Positions 12,901-18,472 of a DNA stretch of 34,443 nt are shown here, piece after piece. Every line of letters starts with the position of its first letter. Position 1 is the stretch's first letter. This stretch comes from a virus. A program made the translations under genes and the position numbers. The DNA is taken from the IMG/VR virus record IMGVR_UViG_3300042868_002043, positions 1 to 34,443 of that record; one strand, 5' to 3'. Below the pieces are notes generated by a model. The model saw only the letters and a list, made by a program, of their open reading frames with translations, was not told the origin of the DNA and ran no database searches.

Positions 12901-14177
12901 AAGAACGTAAAGTACAGAAGGCGAAGATTACATTGATGCGTGACCCGAGGTTTGCCCTTTGGTCTGGTATCTTGATGGTTGGTCGTACGAGTGTAGTGGA
13001 TAACATCCCAACTGCATGCACCAACGGAAGAGACGAGAAGTATGGTCGCAAGTTCGTGGCTATGCTCAAAGAGCCTGAGTTGAATTTCGTGGTACTCCAT
13101 GAGAATCTGCACAAGGCTTTCCGTCACCTGACTACATGGAAGAAACTCCATGACGAGAATCACTCGCTGGCAAATGCGGCTTGTGACTACGTGATTAACC
13201 TCAAGCTCAAAGACCTCGATCCTAGCGAGCGTGTCATTGCCATGCCACGTTGGGCAGATGGTGAGTTGAAGGGTAAGCCGATGGGGTTGGTTGACGAGAA
13301 GTATCGTGGACTCAATGCCAAGCAAGTGTTCGATCTACTCAAAGAGGAGGAGAAGGGCAAGGGCGACGAGGGCGAGGGCAACCCCTGTGATGATGGAGAC
13401 CCCTCAGATCAAGAGGGTGGGCCTAACAAAAGTCAGGGTAAGGGTACGAGCAAAGGTGCAGGGCAGGGCTTTGATGACCACGATTGGGATGGTGCGAAGG
13501 AGATGACCGAGGAGGAGAAGAAGGTTCTCGAGCGTGAGATAGATCAGGCTATTCGCCAAGGAGTAATGGCGCATCAGAAGATCGCGGGAACTGGTGGTGG
13601 TGATCTTGATCGGGACTTGCTCGAGTTGCTCGAACCCAAGGTTGACTGGCGTGAAATGTTGCGTGAGTTCGTGAAGTCTACGTGTAGCGCAAAAGATACA
13701 TCGTCATGGCGTAAGGTAAATCGTAGGTTCTTGTCTATGGGTACGTACATGCCTAGCTTGATCGGAGAGAAGGTTGGTCACATGGTTATCGCTGTGGATA
13801 CTTCAGGTTCAGTAGGACAAGAAGAGTTGTCGGGCTTCCTAACAGAAGTTAAGGGTATCGCAGAAGAAGTAAAGCCGAGCCAAGTGGACTTGATCTATTG
13901 GGATAGCCGAGTAGCCGGACACGAGGAGTACACCGAAGGTATGGTGGGCGACATTATCAACTCTACTAAACCTAGAGGTGGTGGGGGTACGTCTCCCTCA
14001 TGTGTATCTGAGTATCTGAAAGAGAAACGTATCGTGCCTGAGTGCGTCATCATGCTCACCGATGGGTACGTGGGTAACGACTGGGGTCGGGATTGGACTG
14101 CGCCTGTACTGTGGGCGATCGTAGGAGGAAACGATTGTGTTGCAGACAACGGCAAAACGATTCTTGTCAAGGATTAA
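12894..14177 (+). CDS. Metallopeptidase-like VWA-domain protein (DUF2201-like)
   Basis: The 427-residue protein joins an N-terminal zincin-like helix HENLH (residues 69-73, in VVLHENLHKAFRH) to a C-terminal von Willebrand A-like domain whose MIDAS begins AVDTSGS (Asp 302, Ser 304, Ser 306). The low-complexity middle (about 150-195) is Gly/Asp/Lys-rich. This is the architecture of the 'putative metallopeptidase plus VWA-like' proteins (PF13203 plus PF09967) that accompany MoxR-type ATPases. Whether it is an active protease is unknown, since the third zinc ligand is not obvious. It starts at the palindrome ATG, which has an AAAGG site. It probably works with the ATPase at 11217. Confidence 0.85.
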   Translation: MLEERKVQKAKITLMRDPRFALWSGILMVGRTSVVDNIPTACTNGRDEKYGRKFVAMLKEPELNFVVLHENLHKAFRHLTTWKKLHDENHSLANAACDYVINLKLKDLDPSERVIAMPRWADGELKGKPMGLVDEKYRGLNAKQVFDLLKEEEKGKGDEGEGNPCDDGDPSDQEGGPNKSQGKGTSKGAGQGFDDHDWDGAKEMTEEEKKVLEREIDQAIRQGVMAHQKIAGTGGGDLDRDLLELLEPKVDWREMLREFVKSTCSAKDTSSWRKVNRRFLSMGTYMPSLIGEKVGHMVIAVDTSGSVGQEELSGFLTEVKGIAEEVKPSQVDLIYWDSRVAGHEEYTEGMVGDIINSTKPRGGGGTSPSCVSEYLKEKRIVPECVIMLTDGYVGNDWGRDWTAPVLWAIVGGNDCVADNGKTILVKD

Positions 14178-14190
14178 ATGTAGGTTATTT

Positions 14191-14204
14191 ATAACAAATG
14201 TTAG
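14191..14204 (+). repeat. 14-bp palindrome merged with a ribosome site
   Basis: ATAACAAATGTTAG, first base changed, running straight into GAGG. Its own ATG (14198) opens only a 7-codon frame, so this copy is not a start codon. Confidence 0.85.
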
Positions 14205-14214
14205 GAGGTATCAG

Positions 14215-14466
14215 ATGGTAGTAGTAGACATTGGTTACAAGAAGTTAGTTATGCCGAAAGACAAGGCAATGCTATTGGTTGAGTGCTTAGAGAGTGCCGA
14301 CGTATACGAAGAGAAGTGGTGGAGTGATGACGTGCGCAAAGAGAAAGGAATGGATAGCACTTACACCTACCACGTGTATCCGAACGAGGCATCGTTCAAC
14401 ATGAAGATCGTTAGTGACACACATTATCAAATGGCTAGATTAGCCGGAAAACCACAGGAGAAATGA
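14215..14466 (+). CDS. Small protein in AAA+/VWA cassette (83 aa)
   Basis: The ATG at 14215 (MVVVDIGYKKLVMPKDK) follows TTAGGAGG at ideal spacing; an upstream frame from 14137 lies in the VWA gene. The sequence has a beta strand, KAMLLVECLESADVYEEKWW and a YTYHVYPNEASFNMKIV strand, suggesting a compact alpha/beta fold. I do not recognise the family. It ends 1 base before the next gene. Confidence 0.65.
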   Translation: MVVVDIGYKKLVMPKDKAMLLVECLESADVYEEKWWSDDVRKEKGMDSTYTYHVYPNEASFNMKIVSDTHYQMARLAGKPQEK

Positions 14467-14467
14467 A

Positions 14468-15316
14468 ATGAGTATTAGTGCATCAGCAGTATTAGTAGAG
14501 TTGAACATCAGCGTTTGGCCTGCCGCAAAGATCGATCGTGAAATCACGAGCCAAGTCAATGCAAGCGCATCAGCACACAAAGATGCGTCACAGACCAAGA
14601 AGAATCTGTTTGCGGGTACAAGCCTACGAGCAGACATTGAGAAGTTCGCCGCAAGAGTTCGTCTTTACAACAACCAACACACCTTACCTTGGGCAGACAA
14701 GGGTGAGCGCATGTTGCCGACCAAGTTGTTCATGGACTACAAACAGACCATGAATGGATACGAGCGTACGTTCAACATGTTGTGCGATAACTTCTTTGAC
14801 GAGTACGAGAGGTTGGTTGACGAAGCCAAGGTCAACTTGGGTTCTATGTACAAGGCAGAGGACTACCCCGATCTAACAAATGTTAGGACTAAGTTCAGCT
14901 TTAGACGTAGTGTGAAGCCATTGCCCGAGGCGGGCGACTTTCGCTTAGACATTCCTGCGCATGACTTGGAGGAAATGAGATCTGCATACGAGTTGCAGTA
15001 TTCGGAGAAGCTGGCCGATGCGATGCGCACACCATGGGAACGCCTGCACGAAGTTCTCTTGGGTATGTCCAAAAAGTTGGAAGATGTAGGTGACGGGAAG
15101 AAGCGTTTCCACGACTCATTGATTAGCAACCCATTGGAGTTGTGTGAGTTGTTGACGAAGCTGAACGTGACTAACGACCCCAAGTTGGAGGATGCACGTA
15201 GGCAAGTAGAGCTAGCTATGCTTGGAGCTGACATTGAAGAGGTCAAGGATAGCCCGTTGGTTCGTGAGAATCTAAAGTCTAAGGTCGATGCGATCTTGGG
15301 TAAGTTCGAGTGGTAA
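14468..15316 (+). CDS. DUF3150-like protein of the AAA+/VWA cassette
   Basis: The 282-residue soluble, mostly helical protein has an N-terminal VLVELNISVWPAAKIDREI and then a KKNLFAGTSLRADIEKF block and YNNQHTLPWADKGERMLP. These agree with my memory of DUF3150, a family found next to MoxR-like ATPases and VWA proteins in phages and mobile elements. No catalytic motif is visible, so it may be an adaptor or substrate of the AAA+ machine. An exact palindrome copy lies inside the gene (DLTNVR at about residue 136). The start at 14468 follows CAGGAG. Confidence 0.7.
   Translation: MSISASAVLVELNISVWPAAKIDREITSQVNASASAHKDASQTKKNLFAGTSLRADIEKFAARVRLYNNQHTLPWADKGERMLPTKLFMDYKQTMNGYERTFNMLCDNFFDEYERLVDEAKVNLGSMYKAEDYPDLTNVRTKFSFRRSVKPLPEAGDFRLDIPAHDLEEMRSAYELQYSEKLADAMRTPWERLHEVLLGMSKKLEDVGDGKKRFHDSLISNPLELCELLTKLNVTNDPKLEDARRQVELAMLGADIEEVKDSPLVRENLKSKVDAILGKFEW
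14873..14886 (+). repeat. 14-bp palindrome, exact, deep inside a gene
   Basis: Exact consensus about 405 bases into the DUF3150-like gene, far from any start or stop. It encodes LTNV in frame. Confidence 0.95.
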
Positions 15317-15329
15317 TAACATTTGTTAG
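15316..15329 (-). repeat. 14-bp palindrome, reversed copy, merged with a ribosome site
   Basis: ATAACATTTGTTAG on the plus strand: the central pair is TT, so there is no ATG. The right arm continues into GGAG before the ATG at 15335. Shows that the palindrome, not the ATG, is what is conserved. Confidence 0.85.
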
Positions 15330-15334
15330 GAGTA

Positions 15335-16234
15335 ATGAACATGAGTATGAATACATTGAGTTTGAGCAACATAGTTGTTGGTGAAGACTTGCAGAAGTCT
15401 CTTGATAAGGAGGGGTTGAAGTTGACTGGCGTGTACGGGATGCTTGACCCTGTGGTTAGCCGACTGGCTTCGTTGAATCCACTGTGGACTTTTGTTATCA
15501 ACAACAGTGGTTTGGGTATGAGTAACACCCGAGTAGCTTGTGGGTTCTCGGTCAAGCTAGATGGTGAAGAGCTAGGCACTATCGGGTTGAGTTACATGGG
15601 TCAACGCGGGAAGGTTATCGCTATCTGTAACGATCGTATTGGTAAGGGCAGACAAAGATCGGACTCGTATCGCACAGTGGATGCAGATAAAGCTATCCTC
15701 ATGGCGAAGAAGATGTTCGGCAAGATGAATCCCAACGAGCGTATACAGAAGGCTAAGGATGCGGCAGAACGTGTAGTGTCTCGAGCGAGCTGGAACAAAG
15801 AGCGTGAGCGTACTCAACACCAAGCCAATGTCAAGAATGAGATGTTGGCATGGGCTGAGACCAAGGGGCATGCTATGTTCTTGGAATACCTAAAAGCAGA
15901 AGCGATACCCTCGCTTAGACATAAAGTTACTGTCTCTATGGAGAAGGTAGAGTTACTCGATACTGAGATGAAGACTATCGAGAAAGTTCAGGAGGACTTT
16001 AGTAATAATAAGACTGCATTGGTGGTTAAAGATACAGGTAAGTACCTAGTCAGAATAGGTGACAAGGTAGACCTATACGATGATAATACGCTCCCCGTGG
16101 ATATGCGTATGAAGATGGGTATGCTTAAACTTGTGGAAGATGAGCAGTATCTCACCGATGTGGGTTGCAAGGTGACAAGTGAGATATTTGTATTGTTGGT
16201 TGATGAGCTAACAAATGTTAGCGAAGGAGTATGA
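15335..16234 (+). CDS. Unidentified protein downstream of the AAA+/VWA cassette (299 aa)
   Basis: I start at ATG 15335 (MNMSMNTLS), with GTTAGGAG upstream; ATGs at 15341 and 15347 are alternatives and a TTG at 15323 would lie in the palindrome. The protein has NPLWTFVINNSG, then a beta-rich VACGFSVKLDGEELGTIGLSY, a lysine-rich helix with AERVVSRASWNKERERTQ and a C-terminal alpha/beta part. I do not recognise it. Its size, strand and short spacing suggest it belongs to the same functional unit as the DUF3150-like protein. It ends ELTNVSEGV, another in-frame palindrome. Confidence 0.7.
   Translation: MNMSMNTLSLSNIVVGEDLQKSLDKEGLKLTGVYGMLDPVVSRLASLNPLWTFVINNSGLGMSNTRVACGFSVKLDGEELGTIGLSYMGQRGKVIAICNDRIGKGRQRSDSYRTVDADKAILMAKKMFGKMNPNERIQKAKDAAERVVSRASWNKERERTQHQANVKNEMLAWAETKGHAMFLEYLKAEAIPSLRHKVTVSMEKVELLDTEMKTIEKVQEDFSNNKTALVVKDTGKYLVRIGDKVDLYDDNTLPVDMRMKMGMLKLVEDEQYLTDVGCKVTSEIFVLLVDELTNVSEGV
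16208..16221 (+). repeat. 14-bp palindrome, exact, at a gene end
   Basis: Exact consensus within the last codons of the 15335 gene, upstream of AAGGAG and the ATG at 16236. Confidence 0.95.
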
Positions 16235-16235
16235 G

Positions 16236-16403
16236 ATGAACGAAGAGATTAAATATAGCTCAAAGGCTATCCCCCTACGGGGGCATAACGACCCCAAGTT
16301 TAAATGGATAAGTGCCGCCAATACCGATGTACGCAGAACATGGCGTAAGGCTCGCTTGCTTATACGCATTACCAAAGGGGCAGCGTATGAAAGCCGTACT
16401 TGA
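16236..16403 (+). CDS. Small basic protein of unknown function (55 aa)
   Basis: ATG 16236 (MNEEIKYSSKAIPLRGHND) follows AAGGAGTATGAG; the palindrome ATG at 16215 would add seven residues without a ribosome site. It is basic in the second half (RRTWRKARLLIRITKG). No family is recognised. It overlaps the next gene by 17 bases. Confidence 0.55.
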   Translation: MNEEIKYSSKAIPLRGHNDPKFKWISAANTDVRRTWRKARLLIRITKGAAYESRT

Positions 16404-16569
16404 GTTCACGTATCCACAAGACGAAGGCAAGCTCAAGCATGCGCTAAGAGGTGAAGAGTATTACCTAGCGTTGGTTGATATTAAACGGACTACGAACTGG
16501 ACTACTGTACAAATGGAAGAAATGTTGGACAGGATTTGTGAAGTATTAGATGGAGTGCTAGAAGAATGA
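16387..16569 (+). CDS. Small conserved phage protein (60 aa)
   Basis: The reading MKAVLEFTYPQDEGKLKHAL from ATG 16387 matches a widespread phage pattern 'MKA.LEF..P.DE..(F/L)KHA..G..Y..AL'. It lies within the end of the preceding gene, and the stretch AAAGGGGCAGCGT gives a ribosome site. The C-terminal helix (VQMEEMLDRICEVLDGVLEE) is acidic. Function unknown. It overlaps the next gene by 4 bases. Confidence 0.7.
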   Translation: MKAVLEFTYPQDEGKLKHALRGEEYYLALVDIKRTTNWTTVQMEEMLDRICEVLDGVLEE

Positions 16570-16757
16570 ATGGGTTTGTAAACCGACAACTTCAACTTGG
16601 AAGTAAACAACCCACGCACAAGTACAAGCTATGCAACAAATGCGAAGAGATGAAGCCCCCCGAGGGGGGGATTGAATTGTCACCGCAAAGATGGTCGTGT
16701 GCTAGATGTTGGGCTAACAGAGTAATCACAAGGAGTTTATTAAATGCCAAGACCTAA
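16566..16757 (+). CDS. Small zinc-ribbon protein (63 aa)
   Basis: Two CxxC pairs, LCNKCEEM and SCARCWAN, are separated by about 21 residues with PPEGG between, a classic zinc ribbon. The N-terminal 20 residues are basic and polar. Such small ribbons often bind nucleic acid or RNA polymerase, but nothing more specific can be said. The ATG overlaps the previous TGA and the end overlaps the next gene by 14 bases. Confidence 0.65.
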   Translation: MNGFVNRQLQLGSKQPTHKYKLCNKCEEMKPPEGGIELSPQRWSCARCWANRVITRSLLNAKT

Positions 16758-16920
16758 ACCGCCTGAGAAACTAATAGGTAGACAGGTACGAATGTCAGAC
16801 AGACATTGGTTAATACTGCAACAGCTAGGCGGTGCGCAATGGCTACGTGAGCTATTGGATAAGAAAGCACCGATGCCTAAGAAATATTACGAGGGAATAC
16901 TAAATGACAACAGGGATTGA
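16744..16920 (+). CDS. Small conserved phage protein, MPRPKPPE family (58 aa)
   Basis: ATG 16744, after AAGGAG, gives MPRPKPPEKLIGRQVRMSD and then HWLILQQLGGAQWLRELLDKKAPMPKKYY. This is a strikingly conserved small protein in Burkholderiales-type phages as I remember it. The strand 'IGRQVRMSD..W' followed by two helices (LQQLGG, QWLRELL) is the layout of a ribbon-helix-helix-like DNA-binding fold. A regulatory role is inferred. It overlaps both neighbours. Confidence 0.7.
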   Translation: MPRPKPPEKLIGRQVRMSDRHWLILQQLGGAQWLRELLDKKAPMPKKYYEGILNDNRD

Positions 16921-17110
16921 ATATCTAAAACCGGAACAACAAAAGAAAGGGCGGGGGCTTGGTAAGAAACCCGCACTATTCTGTACGAGCTTGCGTCTAC
17001 CAAAGGATGTGATGGATTACTTCAACACAAACTATGCGTATACAAAGCAAGCCAAAATGAGAGAAGTTCTTACCGAGTACGTTAACAACCAAACAGGAAA
17101 CAAATCATGA
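16904..17110 (+). CDS. Possible ribbon-helix-helix DNA-binding protein (68 aa)
   Basis: The protein MTTGIEYLKPEQQKKGRG has a basic arm, then the strand FCTSLRLPKDV followed by helices MDYFNTNYAY and KQAKMREVLTEYV. This strand-helix-helix order with 'LRLPKDV' is typical of Arc/MetJ-like regulators. It is a natural candidate to bind one of the palindromes in this region, but that is only inference. The start lies in the previous gene with GAGGGAATACTAA upstream. Confidence 0.6.
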   Translation: MTTGIEYLKPEQQKKGRGLGKKPALFCTSLRLPKDVMDYFNTNYAYTKQAKMREVLTEYVNNQTGNKS

Positions 17111-17634
17111 TCGAATTAGCAATACCAAAAGTAACCAAGTCAAAACAAATCCGTGACTACGTTGCGGCTAACCCAAAAACTACGTCTGCTGACGTAGCCA
17201 AGGCGATAGGCGTAACCCCTGCTTATGTATCCACAGTAATGTGGAACGCAAAGAAGAAAGCCAAGGTAGCAAAGAAAGCGAAGAAAGCTACGCTTACATT
17301 ACCCAAGCCTAAGTGGGAGCAGTTGGGTTTATTTAGCTCAACTAAATCCCTAGGGCAACTTGCGTATGAAGCGGGTGTAGGAATGGCAAAGGCACGTATG
17401 GAAGGACAACGCCAGATAGAAATGTTTGAGCCAAAAGCCGACCCGGTCAACAACCCTGCTCATTACACAGTAGGTGGAATCGAGACGATCGACTTCATCG
17501 AAGCTAAGAAGCTCGGGTACAACCTTGGCAATGTGATTAAGTATCTGACTCGTGCCGACCACAAAGGCAACAAGATGGAAGACTTGCGTAAAGCGCAATG
17601 GTATCTGACACGTGAGATCAATTCACTCAAGTGA
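17107..17634 (+). CDS. HTH-DUF3310 fusion protein
   Basis: The 175-residue protein has three parts. The first 48 residues form a helix-turn-helix-like unit (TTSADVAKAIGVTPAYVSTV). A lysine/alanine-rich linker (about 49-63, KKKAKVAKKAKKA) resembles a non-specific DNA-binding tail. The C-terminal DUF3310 domain starts at DPVNNPAHY (about 112) and includes GGIETIDFIEAKKLGYNLGN, IKYLTRADHKG and LRKAQWYL. DUF3310 is widespread in phages, often as a stand-alone domain of unclear role. The fusion suggests a DNA-targeted form. It ends the transcript, with palindrome and terminator directly after it. Confidence 0.85.
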   Translation: MIELAIPKVTKSKQIRDYVAANPKTTSADVAKAIGVTPAYVSTVMWNAKKKAKVAKKAKKATLTLPKPKWEQLGLFSSTKSLGQLAYEAGVGMAKARMEGQRQIEMFEPKADPVNNPAHYTVGGIETIDFIEAKKLGYNLGNVIKYLTRADHKGNKMEDLRKAQWYLTREINSLK

Positions 17635-17637
17635 CGT

Positions 17638-17651
17638 CTAACAAATGTTAG
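17638..17651 (+). repeat. 14-bp palindrome, exact, before a terminator
   Basis: Exact consensus 3 bases after the DUF3310 gene stop and 10 bases before the terminator stem. No gene starts here. Confidence 0.95.
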
Positions 17652-17661
17652 GGTAACCACT

Positions 17662-17684
17662 AGCCACCTTCGGGTGGCTTTTTT
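17662..17684 (+). terminator. Rho-independent terminator with UUCG loop
   Basis: AGCCACC (17662-17668), TTCG tetraloop and GGTGGCT (17673-17679) with a six-T run. It ends the early/accessory transcript. Confidence 0.92.
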
Positions 17685-17696
17685 ACGTCTGTACTA

Positions 17697-17724
17697 TTGA
17701 CTTTGTCAAATCTTGTGTTACTAT
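17697..17724 (+). promoter_or_regulatory. Extended -10 promoter for the replication operon, with overlapping palindrome
   Basis: TTGACT (17697-17702), 16 bases, then TACTAT (17719-17724) preceded by TGT. The -35 is embedded in a perfect inverted repeat, TTGAC-TTT-GTCAA (17697-17709), a likely operator. It lies just after the terminator and 30 bases upstream of the ATG at 17755, so the replication genes can be controlled separately. Confidence 0.75.
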
Positions 17725-17754
17725 CAAGACTCGAAAAACTTCTTGGAGTATCAG

Positions 17755-18192
17755 ATGGAACATTGCTCACAGTGTAAGCAGAAGATTAGAAAGATGAACC
17801 CACACCACATGTGCAAGAACAAGGTTGCCATGCTTGAGTTTCTCGGGAGAGCAAACGATTGGGTTTTCGTAGAAGCCGGAAGAGGGGCAGTTGTCAACGG
17901 ACAAACTAGCCGAGCCCCTTACAGAGCGCAAGCTCATTGCAGTGTATTGGTATGGTTTGGGTTAGCCGAGCATGGCGAGCGCAGATCAGGTATGTACCGC
18001 ATCACAGAAGATGGCGTTAAGTTCCTTAAAGGCGAACATACAGTGCCTAAGATTATATGGAGTAGAGAAGGCGCTATTGTCGATCGTGATACCACAATGG
18101 TAGCAATCGGTAGCGTTAAGAACGTGATACTCGACAAAGAGTATTGGGACAACTACCCCTCATATCAAAGGCACTATGTCGCAAACCCCTGA
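17755..18192 (+). CDS. Zinc-finger protein with possible winged-helix domain (145 aa)
   Basis: ATG 17755 follows TTGGAG. The N-terminus MEHCSQCKQKIRKMNPHHMCKNK carries a CxxC and a His/Cys set that could bind one zinc. Residues about 25-85 (KVAMLEFLGRANDW and ARLWF-like VLVWFGLAEHGERRSGMYRIT) have the look of a winged helix with the wing ending TEDGVKFLKG. A DNA-binding role is plausible as first gene of the replication operon. I do not recognise a named family. Confidence 0.65.
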   Translation: MEHCSQCKQKIRKMNPHHMCKNKVAMLEFLGRANDWVFVEAGRGAVVNGQTSRAPYRAQAHCSVLVWFGLAEHGERRSGMYRITEDGVKFLKGEHTVPKIIWSREGAIVDRDTTMVAIGSVKNVILDKEYWDNYPSYQRHYVANP

Positions 18193-18472
18193 AGCCAAGG
18201 TCAAGGCAAAGATCAAGGCTATCTTAAAAGCCCACAACATCTACTACGCTATGCCTATTGGTACTGGCTACGGCAATAGCGGTGTGCCTGACTTCCTGTG
18301 TTGCGTGAACGGCAAGTTCCTAGCGATCGAAGCCAAGGCGGGTAAGGGTCAAGCGACCGCCCTACAACTAAAGAATATGCAAGCGATCAATGCGGCTGGC
18401 GGTTACACGTGCATCATCAACGAGAACAATCTCGAAAACCTAACAAATGTTATATCGGAGTGCATGCAGTGA
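18176..18472 (+). CDS. VRR-NUC-type nuclease
   Basis: The 98-residue protein has the VRR-NUC (PF08774-like) core of the PD-(D/E)XK superfamily: GVPDFLC (catalytic Asp 39), AIEAKAG (Glu 52, Lys 54) and a following Gln (about 64) in TALQLKNMQAI, then GGYTCII. Phage stand-alone VRR-NUC proteins cut branched or damaged DNA and may resolve replication intermediates. The ATG lies in the end of the previous gene. The C-terminal NLTNVISE comes from a palindrome copy and the stop overlaps the polymerase GTG. Confidence 0.88.
   Translation: MSQTPEAKVKAKIKAILKAHNIYYAMPIGTGYGNSGVPDFLCCVNGKFLAIEAKAGKGQATALQLKNMQAINAAGGYTCIINENNLENLTNVISECMQ
18440..18453 (+). repeat. 14-bp palindrome, one mismatch, before polA
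   Basis: CTAACAAATGTTAT, last base changed, within the nuclease gene and 15 bases upstream of the polymerase GTG. It is the last full copy of the family. Confidence 0.8.

Noticed and set aside
14863-15579. 238-residue minus-strand frame
   Set aside because: Antisense to the DUF3150-like gene and the next gene; low-complexity Ser/Leu-rich translation typical of a shadow.
7064-18453. CRISPR array or tandem repeat
   Set aside because: Repeat spacing is irregular (about 90 to 1300 bases), the repeats are 14 bp and the intervals are genes, not spacers.
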